64,000 nt of DNA from Aphanomyces cochlioides (GCA_019828595.1 JAHQRK010000020.1:1116001-1180000), one strand, 5' to 3'; shown: positions 54,038 through 64,000, numbered from the stretch's first letter. Made by a program: numbers and translations. The notes: generated from the sequence alone by a model not told the origin.

Positions 54038-55819
54038 ATGGCGCTCCGACGAGCGACGACCAAGCGGCAAGAGAGCTCTCTGACGACTCAACTGCGCCAT
54101 GTGCTGTTGACGCCGACGTTTCTACTCAAACACATCGTCTGCGCCTTCTACTTTGGCCTTCTCGGCTCGATCTACGTCGCCGCCGACACGACACAACTCC
54201 GCACGACCGACGCGTATGCTCCACGCGTTGTTGGCGCCATCACGCTGGCCTTTGCGCTGCTGCATCTCTATGGCCTCGTGCTCACTTGGTGGCCTCACAA
54301 TACCAATCTCTTTGGCTCGCTCTTCTCCTGTCGGTGGAAATGGCGCGTTTCGTTGCTCCAGCTCGCGATGGCGCACTTTTCAGACCTCGCGGCGCAGATC
54401 TACCAAGCGTACAACATGTCGCTCCACCTCGTGGACACGCGCGTGAGCTTTGTCTTTGCGCTTGTGCTAAGTCTGTCGTGCCTCTTGTCGCCGTGGCTGC
54501 TCCTCGTCCAGAACGCCTTTTTGCGCCGCTCGTTGCTCCTTCTCGTCGACAGCTACTTTGGTTTCTTCCTCTCCACGGGCTTTCCCTTTGTCCTGCTCTT
54601 TCTCTACTCGATTCGCATGGTGTTTCTCCATCCCAACCTCCAGAATGACATGCCATCCGTGACTGTGAACCAACTCTTCCTCAAGTATCTCCTCATCGGC
54701 TCGCCCGTCGATCTCGTCACCAAAGTCATCATTCAGTGCACGAGCTATACGTCTGTGCGCCGCCTTTTCGTCACGATGCGCGTCTCCCGCAAGGTCGCCC
54801 ACTCGCCCCTGAAAGCCCCCTTGTCCCCCCCCTCGCCCCCCTTCGTTCCATGGACTCCCCCGACTGCTTCCTCCTCTTCGTCGTCGTTTCCCTCGGATGG
54901 AAGTGGCCATTTCATGAGTCAGCACTTTGGCCTGACGTTTCTAAAGAGTCGACGACGGGCCAAGCTCTACTTGGTCGTCCATCTCATCATTGGCACTGCA
55001 TTGCTGTCCTCGGCAGTCGTTGCGACGTGGTGGCGTCGGCCTTGTCCATCCTCTTGTCTCCTGACCGTCGCGCCGTGGTTTGATTTGTCCTGCCATTGCG
55101 TCTACGTCGATCTCAACTGCGCATCGAGTCAACTTCCAGGCGGCGACACCATCGATGCGTTCCTCCATCCTGACGAAATCGGCACGGATCTCTTCATGCT
55201 CCACGTCAAACGCTGCCGTCTTCTCCATGGAATATCCTTGAGGACGCTCGAGCCCTTCCAGAAGATCTACGGCATTGCCATCTACTTTAGCAACATGACG
55301 CAGTGGAACCTTGAGCCAGCGCTCGCTTTGCCAGACTCACTGCGATTTCTCCATATTCGTGGCTCCAATTTGACGCAAGTTCCCGACGTCCTGCGCCGCG
55401 TGCCGAGTAATTTAGATCTCCACCGAGTGGCAAATCCAAGCCACGTCGATGCTCTCTCGACTGACATGCCTGGATCTAAGTGCGAATGTCTTGCAGGACG
55501 GACCTTGGATGCTCGCCCGAGCTGGTCGACTCTTGATTTGAGCTCCAACTTGATTCAATCCGTGCCGTCGACAGTGCCAACGTCGCTGCTCGCTAGCCGC
55601 GCTGTCATCTTGGACGAGAATCCTCTCTTGGACGAGAATCCTCTCTGCTCGACCACCACCACTGCCACGACAGGAGCAGCGTCGTGTCGGCCAAAGTGTG
55701 CACCGCAATGTCAATCGTCTCTGCTCGGCAACCATCGCTGCGAGTGGGTTTGTTACTCCGCCGCGTGTTCCTTTGACGGTGCCGACTGTGCAGCCTATGG
55801 CTTGGATCAACCAAGCTGA
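54038..55819 (+). CDS. Multi-pass membrane protein with LRR-like segment and LNR domain (copy A)
   Basis: Start chosen at MALRRATT because the inverted paralogue shares it; the frame is open to 53960. The protein is 593 aa. About five hydrophobic spans occupy the first ~210 residues, then a Pro/Ser-rich loop encoded over a run of eight C, another span (LYLVVHLIIGTALLSSAVV), a Cys-containing ectodomain with LRR-like units, and a C-terminal Lin-12/Notch repeat (NHRCEWVCYSAAC.FDGADC). Compared with copy B it lacks ~100 residues of LRRs, and ~45 codons after VLRRV read in a shifted frame before the homologous frame resumes near LDLSSNLIQS. Probably a surface protein; function unknown. Confidence 0.7.
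   Translation: MALRRATTKRQESSLTTQLRHVLLTPTFLLKHIVCAFYFGLLGSIYVAADTTQLRTTDAYAPRVVGAITLAFALLHLYGLVLTWWPHNTNLFGSLFSCRWKWRVSLLQLAMAHFSDLAAQIYQAYNMSLHLVDTRVSFVFALVLSLSCLLSPWLLLVQNAFLRRSLLLLVDSYFGFFLSTGFPFVLLFLYSIRMVFLHPNLQNDMPSVTVNQLFLKYLLIGSPVDLVTKVIIQCTSYTSVRRLFVTMRVSRKVAHSPLKAPLSPPSPPFVPWTPPTASSSSSSFPSDGSGHFMSQHFGLTFLKSRRRAKLYLVVHLIIGTALLSSAVVATWWRRPCPSSCLLTVAPWFDLSCHCVYVDLNCASSQLPGGDTIDAFLHPDEIGTDLFMLHVKRCRLLHGISLRTLEPFQKIYGIAIYFSNMTQWNLEPALALPDSLRFLHIRGSNLTQVPDVLRRVPSNLDLHRVANPSHVDALSTDMPGSKCECLAGRTLDARPSWSTLDLSSNLIQSVPSTVPTSLLASRAVILDENPLLDENPLCSTTTTATTGAASCRPKCAPQCQSSLLGNHRCEWVCYSAACSFDGADCAAYGLDQPS
54203..55398 (+). repeat. Left arm of a 1.2-kb inverted repeat
   Basis: Matches the reverse complement of 56676-57869; as far as checked by eye and by the shared antisense frames, the only length difference is two C in a poly-C tract. 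Identity stops sharply at both ends. Confidence 0.85.
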
Positions 55820-56110
55820 GATATCGATGGCGCATGGAGAAACCAACTTGTGCAGCAGTTTCCAGCGACGACCGAGACATCACGAACATTCTGGCCGCTC
55901 GGATGGTCATCGCAGTCGCCATCGGACCAGCGAATTGCTTTAGAAGACGGCGTGTTTCGCGCGGCAACAGCTCAGAGAGACTTGAAAGCAATGCCGTCAT
56001 TTTGTATGAGTGGTGACGGTTTCACCGTGGCGGTTACAAAACTTTGCACTGTCTCGCCGACGTAACTGGCAGTTTCAACACTCAAAAGAGTTTTCGCATT
56101 GAAAACACGA

Positions 56111-58040
56111 TTAGAAGCCGTAGGAAGCGCAATCGCCGCCGTCAAACGCACACGCGGCCGTGTAACAAACCCAGTCGCAGCGATGGTTGCTGATAAAAGC
56201 CGTCGCACACTGCTGGGAACACTTTGGGTGGCAAACTGCGCCACTGGTCGTGTTGACGGAGGAGCAGAGCGGGTTGTCGTCCAGGATGACAGCTCTGCTA
56301 GCTAGTAGCGACCATGGCACTGTCGACGGCACGGATTCAATCAAGTTGGCGCTCAACTCGAGCGTGAAACCAGCTCTGGCGAGCATCCAAGGTCCATCTT
56401 GCAATGCATTCGCACTCAAATCGAGAGAGATCAGTTGCGAAAGCGTCGATTGCGCTTGGACTTGCCACTCCGTCGTGATCTCCTTGATGCGATTTCCACG
56501 GAGTTCCAAGTAGGCTAAATTGTGCAGCGTCGATGGAATCGCCATCGATATATTCGTCAGCTCCAGATCTGACAGCGACAAGAGGGAGAGCGACGCCCAC
56601 GCCGTGATAAAGCTCTCCGCCACGTCTTCAATCGGACTCAATTCAATGCGCAAGAAGATGAAATTCATCGACACCCGGCGCAGGACGTCGGGAACTTGCG
56701 TCAAATTGGAGCCACGAATATGGAGAAATCGCAGTGAGTCTGGCAAAGCGAGCGCTGGCTCAAGGTTCCACTGCGTCATGTTGCTAAAGTAGATGGCAAT
56801 GCCGTAGATCTTCTGGAAGGGCTCGAGCGTCCTCAAGGATATTCCATGGAGAAGACGGCAGCGTTTGACGTGGAGCATGAAGAGATCCGTGCCGATTTCG
56901 TCAGGATGGAGGAACGCATCGATGGTGTCGCCGCCTGGAAGTTGACTCGATGCGCAGTTGAGATCGACGTAGACGCAATGGCAGGACAAATCAAACCACG
57001 GCGCGACGGTCAGGAGACAAGAGGATGGACAAGGCCGACGCCACCACGTCGCAACGACTGCCGAGGACAGCAATGCAGTGCCAATGATGAGATGGACGAC
57101 CAAGTAGAGCTTGGCCCGTCGTCGACTCTTTAGAAACGTCAGGCCAAAGTGCTGACTCATGAAATGGCCACTTCCATCCGAGGGAAACGACGACGAAGAG
57201 GAGGAAGCAGTCGGGGGAGTCCATGGAACGAAGGGGGGCGAGGGGGGACAAGGGGGCTTTCAGGGGCGAGTGGGCGACCTTGCGGGAGACGCGCATCGTG
57301 ACGAAAAGGCGGCGCACAGACGTATAGCTCGTGCACTGAATGATGACTTTGGTGACGAGATCGACGGGCGAGCCGATGAGGAGATACTTGAGGAAGAGTT
57401 GGTTCACAGTCACGGATGGCATGTCATTCTGGAGGTTGGGATGGAGAAACACCATGCGAATCGAGTAGAGAAAGAGCAGGACAAAGGGAAAGCCCGTGGA
57501 GAGGAAGAAACCAAAGTAGCTGTCGACGAGAAGGAGCAACGAGCGGCGCAAAAAGGCGTTCTGGACGAGGAGCAGCCACGGCGACAAGAGGCACGACAGA
57601 CTTAGCACAAGCGCAAAGACAAAGCTCACGCGCGTGTCCACGAGGTGGAGCGACATGTTGTACGCTTGGTAGATCTGCGCCGCGAGGTCTGAAAAGTGCG
57701 CCATCGCGAGCTGGAGCAACGAAACGCGCCATTTCCACCGACAGGAGAAGAGCGAGCCAAAGAGATTGGTATTGTGAGGCCACCAAGTGAGCACGAGGCC
57801 ATAGAGATGCAGCAGCGCAAAGGCCAGCGTGATGGCGCCAACAACGCGTGGAGCATACGCGTCGGTCGTACGAAGAAGCCCCGCGTCAACGATGAGATAG
57901 GCAGCGCCAAGTGTGCCAAAGTAGACAGCACACACGACATGCTTGACGCGCACGAGGAGGAGCGTTGGCTTGGACAAGACACGGCGCAAGTGGATATTCA
58001 GCGCGCTCTCAAGTCTCGTCGTTGCTCGTCGGAGCGCCAT
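56111..58040 (-). pseudogene. Multi-pass membrane/LRR/LNR protein (copy B), frameshifted at a poly-C tract
   Basis: Start at MALRRATT (58040). Membrane spans and loop match copy A, but the poly-C tract near 57240-57250 has six C rather than eight, shifting the frame. The homologous frame resumes at MSQHFGLTF (57160) and runs to TGA... at 56111. The C-terminal half is the fuller version: four or five LRR-like units (LSLLSLSDLELTNIS, LAYLELRGNRIKEI, LISLDLSANALQ, LELSANLIESVP), then an LNR (NHRCDWVCYTAAC.FDGGDC). It may be a pseudogene, a spliced gene or the off-state of a slippage-prone tract. Confidence 0.7.
56676..57869 (-). repeat. Right arm of the 1.2-kb inverted repeat
   Basis: 1194 bp against 1196 bp in the left arm; the spacer between the arms is 1277 bp. 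Confidence 0.85.
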
Positions 58041-58174
58041 CTTGAGCTTGTCGTGCGAGCTAATTTTAGCCAAAATGACAACGGAAAGAGTGAGAGCGTC
58101 GTCGACGATGACACTGCCAAGTTGCTTGAATTGTCGTGCGACTGCGGTTGTACGCACAGCGTTTATCAAGCAGG

Positions 58175-60151
58175 CTAGCATTGAAATGCTTCAAGTTCAG
58201 CGCGGACGACATCCCAGGGACCTGAAAAGTCGCTTGGGGACTCCATGAACCGAGCAACGTAGCGGGCTTGCATTTGTCGATCAAAGTCGGACCAGACTTG
58301 CTTGGCGAGGCGCCAAATTAAAGCGACCATGCGCGCGTCATGGTGGCCATCGCTGTCACGAGCCCAACGCGATATTTGAGAGGCATGCCCCAAGACGCAA
58401 CAGCGGCGACAAGATCGAGTCGACCGCACTGCACCGCCTCGTCAAAGAGAACTTCGTGATGGACATTCGATGCAGCGCCACGTGCAATCAAATATTCCAG
58501 CATGTCTGCGTGGATTCCATCGAGTGGCTTGTCGTCGTACTCGTCGGCAATTGAATCCCATTCGATGTCATGGATGTTCTCCAGCAGAAACTTCACAACG
58601 TTCAAATGTCCACCGTAAATTGCTTGACTCAACGCTTCAGAGGAACACCGCTCCTCGCGATGCTCCATCAAAAACTTGACAATGTCGACGTGGCCGTTCG
58701 TACACGCCGCGTCCATGGCTTCTGTCGTGCAGCCTTCCTGACGATTCTCATGGAGAAACTTGACGATCTCCAACGATCCCATGGCGGAAGCAAACGCCAT
58801 GTCGTCAATTGAAAACAAGCTCTCGGTGTCGGGTTGCGCGTGGATATATTTCACAATATTTAAATGTCCATCGAACTTTTTCTTCACTTGGTTCAAAAAT
58901 GTCCATGCACGCCATTCAAATCCGCGCCACGGATAAACGAACCACCGACGGCGACGTAGACATATTCACGTGTCAAGGGCATACCAGCGACTTTGTGCAT
59001 GAACTCAAGCACGGGTAACGATGTGGGATGGATTTTATCCAGGGAATAGCCAATGCTATGGAGAAACTCGACAAGCTTGACTTGATTGACCCTGATGGGC
59101 ATTTCAACGAAGCCAGGAATAGGTGGGCCATAGTTATCGCGACTGGATTTCACGGCAACGTAGTCTGTAGTTGATGAACGGTGGACTTGAACAAGCCATT
59201 TGAGCACGTTGACGTGGCCAGCTTTGATAATGCGCTCCCACCATGAAAAATCACCCAGTTCGCCGCGATGCTGGTGAAGCCATTCAAGCACATGAACATG
59301 GCCATGAATTGCAGCGGCCTCTGCCATGGATGTCGTGGAATCGTCGGGAAAAGTTTGACAAATGAGCTTCACAATGCCCATTCTTCCAGAAGCTCCAGCT
59401 GCTTTGAATATTTCCATGACGTCCATGGGCTGGCTAAAGAGGTGGATGCAATGATCGACAAGGAAGACAAGAACAGTTAGATGACCACCTTCAATAGCTG
59501 CGGTGACTGCGAGGTAAGAACATCCTTCAGAGCGGTTCTCGTGGAGAAATACAACCATTTCAAGATTACCATGCGCTGCAGCTGAGTCCATGGCTGCACT
59601 TGATGTCGAGTCATCAAGCCCTTCTTTAAAAAGCTGGCCATGAAAAAACTGGACGAGGGGGAGACTATTGACACGAGCTGCAAGGTCAATAAGTCCTTCT
59701 CGGCCATCCAACGACGAATTCTTCGGTCCATGTGGCAATCGCAGCGTTAGTGGAAACAATTCGTAGACAATATCAACTTGTATCCATAAGACAGAGCATC
59801 CAGCGAGAGTAACTTCGGCCTGCACTTGAGAATGCGTCGAACGAGTGGGAGCTGACCCTCCAAGATTGCCAAATGCAGTGCAAATCTTCGATCGCGGCGA
59901 TGAAGCGTAAGAAACAACTTGCCCATGTCGATTTGCCGTGGTGGATCTAATCTCGGGACAGTTCGAAATGTCGGTGGCAATGTGTGCACTCGGCTCATGC
60001 AGTTTGAAGGAATGATCGTATCGTAGCGCTCTGCAAATCGCTCTCTCAGATCAGAGTAGATTCCATCTTGGAAGTCTCCCACGAGGTGGAAACGTCGTGC
60101 GATTGCAACACTTCGACGATTGCAGCCATGATTCTTGCTGGAAGTGCTCAT
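58175..60151 (-). CDS. Ankyrin-repeat protein, oomycete type, several exons
   Basis: Start MSTSSKNHGCNRR at 60151. At least three coding blocks are clear: 60151 to ~59770, ~59825 to ~58950 and ~58890 to 58175. One intron can be placed (about 58887-58942, GTTCGT..CCAAG, 56 bp) and joins YVYVAVG to VKKKFDGHLNIVK. Joins near 59780 and 58330 are uncertain: a short intron or an indel. The protein is built of divergent ankyrin units of the form GHLxxVxFLHENRxEGC (AHGNLEMVVFLHENRSEGCS, NGHVDIVKFLMEHREERCS, GGHLNVVKFLLEN), the type massively expanded in oomycetes. An acidic/aromatic C-terminus (WSDFDRQMQARYVARF) follows. Binding partner unknown. Confidence 0.65.
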
Positions 60152-61174
60152 TCTCCAGAATTCACAGAAAAATACTTGCGTTTTGAATGCATTTACAGAA
60201 AATCTGTCCTGAGTTTTCGTGAATATCAAAAGTAATTTCCATGATAGAAATATATATGACTTGATGTTTGTATGTAATAAAATAGTTTGACAGAAATGCA
60301 TTTTGCGAGGAATGCACAGAAAGGTTTTTCTGTGGATGTGTAAGCCAATCAGACATCAAGAAAAGGACAAAAATAACAATGAAAAGAGATCACTTCCTTT
60401 GCATGCAGAAACGTCGTGGTTTCATGATGGCAGATGCTCGAAGAAACCTCATTACGGAGGAGTCTAGAGTAAAGTAAACTTCAGGTGTCAACCAAATCAA
60501 GAAATGGTGCTGCCTTACTGGCAAAAACGATCTACTTTAGCCATGCGACAGTCGAAAGACTAGATAACAATCAATCTTTCTCTATTCTCTTTCAACTTCT
60601 TAGAATCTAATACATTTTCTTGAGTCTAAGAACGCTGAAGTCAGTTAATCCTGTAACACATGCCCATATACCTTTCCCGTTCTTTCTGAGGTTTGAACTC
60701 AACCACAAACCACTCTAGTATCGGGTACTCAAGAAAACGACAAGAAAAACAGCCAAACCATCACCCATCCATGCATATTCTTGAGTAACAAAGTTGCAAA
60801 TCAGTTAATCTTGTAATACATGTCCATTATCGGGTTCTCTAACTTCAAGTCGTCCAAACCTCTTGGGTCTTGGACCTCCTTCTTGGATGCAACATGAAAA
60901 GTGGAGTGTTCAATGTTCAAAGTTTGAAACCAACCAAGCTTCATTCTCAGCAAAATAGAGCATGATTGGTCTAAAATAACAAGACAGAATCATTTTTCTG
61001 TGAATTCCGAAGACAAGTCAGTACATGCTTCCAATATATTTTTCTATGTAGAAATACATTTTCAATTATTTTTAGGGGTTGAAGGGATTTTGAAGATAAT
61101 TATCCGGATGATTATGATTGGTTGATGGAGTTATTGGTGGTGCCAATAAGATCCTGCCATTCAAAATAGCAGAA
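60152..61174. other. Intergenic with an imperfect duplicated segment
   Basis: A ~55-bp unit (TTCTTGAGT...TCAGTTAATC.TGTAA.ACATG.CCAT) occurs at ~60617-60670 and ~60778-60830; TATCGGGT follows each copy at variable distance. No gene is seen. Confidence 0.45.
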
Positions 61175-62767
61175 ATGGCCGACGCCAAGATGAACGCCAA
61201 GGAGCGACGAAAGCTCCGTCGCGCTGCTGAGCAGGGAAAGACTGAGCAAGAAGCAAGCGTCAAACAAGAATCTCACGAGACAATGTCGATAGAATCGTCT
61301 GAAATTTCGGTTCCAGAGTCCAAAGTCAATGTTGAGAACGAGTTCGTCAAAGGTGATGACGAGGACTTCATCAAGTTGCCATCAACAAATGTCGTACGAG
61401 ACGCGAATAGCGAGCGGATTGCCAAGAAAATAGCCAAGCGAGCTGCAAGCGCTAAGCAGGACGCTAATGTCAAGGAAGAGCCTGTGAAAGACAACGTTAA
61501 GCAAGAGGTCTCTACTGAGGCAGCTTCGAGTGAAGAACCGACTCATACATCGACCGAAAATGCAGACAATGCCAAGAGCCGCCGACTCGCCAAGCGAGCT
61601 GCTAAACGAGCTGTTGGTACTGATGAACCAACCACAAAAGAAGTGCCGAAAACAGAAGACAATGAAGACGGCTTTATTCCTCTATCCGACTCAAAGAAAC
61701 CAACCACAGAGACCGACACTGCAGAGAATGCTAAAAGCCGTCGGCTGGCCATGCGAGGTGCGAAACGAGCGGCCTCTGAGACGAACACGACAGACTCGAA
61801 TGCTGATGGAGACTCAGAACATAAAAATGCCAAGGCACGTCGACTTGAGAAGAGAGCTGCAGAACGAGGAGCCGAGAGTGAAGAGCCAACGAAAAAGGTG
61901 CCCAAGCGTAAGCTCAAAGACCCAAATGCGAAGAGCATCCACTTGACACTCTTCTTGGGACAGCTTCCATTCAACGCGACAGAAGAAATGGTTCGCAAAC
62001 ATTTTGCTGAAGCTGGTGAAATCAAGGTTCGTATGCTCACGGACAAAAACACCAACAAGTTCAAAGGCACGGCCTTTATTGAAGTCGCCGACAGTGCGGC
62101 TCTCGGTGCTGCTCTTGCTCGCCACCATAGCTTGATGAACGGCCGACGTATCAATGTCGAACTCACTGCAAATGGTGGTGGCAACAAGTCGGAACTTCGC
62201 CAGAAACGAATTAAGTTGCTCCGTGACAAACAAAAGGTCAAGCAAGTTGAAAAGGTACTGCTCTGCGTGATCGTGGAGGCTAGTTTTAACTCATTCTTCA
62301 GGTTCATGCTCTGTTGCAAAAGCACGTGGACGATCCCGAGTGCAAGTTGACGCAGGACGACGTTGACGAACGCATGACTGACTTTCTTTCTTGGTTTGAC
62401 TACGATACAGCCAAGCTCGCCCTTGACGAATTCAACAAAAGCGTCAGTGAACGTGTCTTGTACGAAATTCATTCCAAATAGACTCAAGTGTATGACGTGG
62501 CATTGTAGGAATCGCCGGGCATTCTTCATGGGCATCTTGAAGCGTTTCCGAACCACTGATGGCGTCGAAGACGAACGACCACCGAAACGAAAAGCAGATG
62601 ATTCCAGAGGTCAATCTGGGGGTCGTGAAGGTGGTCGAGGCGGTGGCCGCGGCGGTGGACGTGGAGGAGGCCGAGGTGGAGGCCGAGGTGGTGGTCGAGG
62701 TGGTGGTCGAGGTGGAGGCCGTGGAGACTCTCGTCCTCCTTTCAAACGGACCAAGCATGAGGAATAG
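61175..62767 (+). CDS. Nucleolin/NOP12-like RNA-binding protein (RRM + RGG tail)
   Basis: Three exons, 61175-62254, 62302-62459 and 62509-62767 (introns 47 and 49 bp), give 498 aa; the frame is open to 61118. The first ~265 residues are Lys/Glu-rich with recurring RR(K/L)xxRAA(K/E) blocks (RRLAKRAAKRA, RRLEKRAAERG), nucleolar-type acidic-basic sequence. One RRM follows, with RNP2 LFLGQLPF and an RNP1-like KFKGTAFIEV. A helical segment ends in a glycine/arginine RGG tail (~62625-62735) that binds RNA. The second splice joins ERVL to NRRAFF and is needed to reach the RGG frame. Likely nucleolar, in rRNA maturation. Confidence 0.8.
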
Positions 62768-62970
62768 ATAAAATCAAATATCACTTTGGTAACGTGATTT
62801 CAAAATCGCAAAACAATTTCCCAGCCAAAATACTGACAATGAATCATCAACCAGCTTCCCAGTTCACCCGAGTGTTCAAATCCATGTTCATGAGAGTGCG
62901 ACCTGATGGCTAAGTTGATATTTCGGTCGTGGTCGTGATTACGAAGCAACTTGTTCTGTGCCTCTCCGGA

Positions 62971-64000
62971 TTAAACGACACCTTGAACTTGGGTTTCGTC
63001 ATGTCGAGATATGCCGAGTTCGGCTTCAAGGGCATCTAGCTCTTCGTCGGACTCGAATCGTTTGACGACAGCTGCCTTTTGCCGCTTGGTCGATTTCTTC
63101 GGTGCTGCTGGAGTTTTAATTTGCTTGCCTTGTCGCTTTCTTGTCTGGGTCGTCTGCATCTGAGCTCCTGCACGATGTGGAATTCCCAGCTCGGCTTCCA
63201 GAAAGTTCAATTCCTCGTCAGATGACTGAGCATTTTGTTTCACAACTTTATTCTTAGTCGACTTGCGCTTTGGTGCTGGTTTGGAACCTTCCTTCACCTT
63301 TGAAACAGAATGACGCTGAGCTTCATCTGGCCGAGCAACTCCTAACTCAGCTTCAAGTGCATTTAACTCATCGTCGGTCTCGAACGAAGTTGACTCTTTT
63401 GTGAATACTGGTGCACTTGGTTTCTTGCGTGCAATCCGTTCAGTCGTCTGTTTCCGTCGCTCTCCAGGTGGATTTGCTGACTGAGGGTGCCTTTCTTTCC
63501 GACGTGCAATACTGAGCTCAGCTTCGAGTGCGTCTAATTCTTCATCAGAGTCAATTTTCTGGATCGATATGGCTTGAATGTCTTGCACAGTTGGTTTCTT
63601 CCATGGTGCTCGCTGTGTCGACTCTTTTCTCTGCATTCTCTTTGCACTTAACACAGTCTGCCGGGGCTCATTACGCCGTGAAATTCCAAGCTCGGTCTCA
63701 AGAGCGTCCAGCTCATCATCAGACTCGACGAGCGAATTTGAAATAGTTGGTGTCCGCCGCGCGGTTGGCTTTTTACTCTGTGGGCTAAGAGCTGATTTAG
63801 ATCGTTGTACATTGGCACCAAGGTCTGAAGATCCTGGATCATCCCGAGAAATGCCCAGCTCTGGCTCGAGGTGATCCAATTCTTCATCGATGGGCGATCT
63901 TGAAAGCTTGATCTGCTTTGGTGTTGCTCTTTTTTGCCTGGCTGAGCGATCAGATTCTCTTTGTACTCGCTTCTCGCGTGGAATTCCCAACTCGAATTCC
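62971..64000 (-). CDS. Repeat protein with seven DELDALEAELGI-type motifs (5' end outside window)
   Basis: Minus-strand frame open to the right edge; the C-terminus ends at 62971. Seven copies of an acidic helical motif, consensus S-D-E-E-L-D-x-L-E-x-E-L-G-I-x-R, occur about every 45-60 residues (one is cut by the edge): ELGIPR, DEELDHLEPELGISR, DDELDALETELGISR, DEELDALEAELSIAR, DDELNALEAELGVAR, DEELNFLEAELGIPH and DEELDALEAELGISR. Linkers are basic (Lys/Arg/Ser/Pro). No enzymatic domain is visible. Repeated short acidic helices on basic linkers suggest a multivalent nuclear adaptor, but this is inference; no family is recognised. Confidence 0.65.
   Translation of the reverse strand, partial: EFELGIPREKRVQRESDRSARQKRATPKQIKLSRSPIDEELDHLEPELGISRDDPGSSDLGANVQRSKSALSPQSKKPTARRTPTISNSLVESDDELDALETELGISRRNEPRQTVLSAKRMQRKESTQRAPWKKPTVQDIQAISIQKIDSDEELDALEAELSIARRKERHPQSANPPGERRKQTTERIARKKPSAPVFTKESTSFETDDELNALEAELGVARPDEAQRHSVSKVKEGSKPAPKRKSTKNKVVKQNAQSSDEELNFLEAELGIPHRAGAQMQTTQTRKRQGKQIKTPAAPKKSTKRQKAAVVKRFESDEELDALEAELGISRHDETQVQGVV

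Noticed and set aside
57416..57790. 124-codon ORF mirrored at 54282-54656
   Set aside because: It is antisense to the membrane-spanning part of the paralogous pair and appears twice only because of the inverted repeat.
60614..60830. CRISPR-like direct repeats
   Set aside because: Only two imperfect copies in a eukaryotic intergenic region; no array.
61543..62556. 337-codon minus-strand ORF
   Set aside because: It lies opposite the RRM/RGG gene, whose codons for Lys/Glu/Ala leave the complement open; no domain and no start context.
62625..62735. GGTGGTCGAGGTGGAG-type tandem repeat as a satellite
   Set aside because: It is the coding sequence for an RGG tail, in frame with the RRM gene.

Overview
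This window looks like a piece of nuclear genome from an oomycete, most likely a saprolegnialean relative (Aphanomyces, Saprolegnia, Achlya or Thraustotheca type). The evidence is indirect but consistent. Genes are densely packed and often tail-to-tail. About 38 spliceosomal introns can be rebuilt by reading frame, nearly all 38-57 bp with GT..AG ends. The gene set mixes ordinary eukaryotic housekeeping genes with a Crinkler (CRN) effector, a TKL-type receptor kinase and ankyrin proteins typical of oomycetes. Exon joins given here were inferred by eye from frame and protein continuity, without transcripts.

Layout. 1-7.2 kb: PDZ/coiled-coil gene (cut by the left edge), a DUSP-like pseudophosphatase, a TPR-prolyl-hydroxylase-like protein, a B-box-like protein and a FAM47-like protein. 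7.2-8.3 kb: an O-methyltransferase with a Tc1-type transposon inserted 23 bp upstream of its ATG. 10.0-14.1 kb: DNA polymerase alpha subunit B (9 exons) and an SLC37-type sugar-phosphate antiporter. 14.4-16.2 kb: a pogo/Tigger transposon with an intact transposase ORF. 16.45-16.76 kb: a cluster of perfect palindromes. 16.9-24.3 kb: a coiled-coil protein, CDP-diacylglycerol synthase, a receptor-like kinase and an ECH1-type dienoyl-CoA isomerase. 24.4-27.4 kb: gene-poor, with a small Cys/His-rich protein family.

27.38-39.32 kb is one complete 11.9-kb Ty3/Gypsy element with 757-bp LTRs that are almost identical. Besides gag and pol (with two RNase H domains) it carries, in its 3' half on the opposite strand, two further genes. 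One has a host-type 41-bp intron, and both encode coiled coils plus SCA7-like Cys/His fingers. This is the most unusual system in the window.

40.0-41.4 kb: a CRN effector with an HNH-like C-terminus. 42.5-48.6 kb: a second, chromovirus-like Ty3/Gypsy element nested in the remains of an older LTR element. 49.4-53.6 kb: a broken paralogue of the Cys-rich gene and a multi-exon ankyrin protein. 54.0-58.0 kb: two tail-to-tail multi-pass membrane/LRR/LNR genes forming a 1.2-kb inverted repeat that looks recently gene-converted. 58.2-60.2 kb: another ankyrin protein. 61.2-64.0 kb: a nucleolin-like RRM/RGG protein and a protein with a seven-fold DELDALEAELGI-type repeat (cut by the right edge).

The host genes do not form an operon-like pathway. 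The main interactions are structural: transposons sit in promoters and intergenic spaces, and paralogues exchange sequence.
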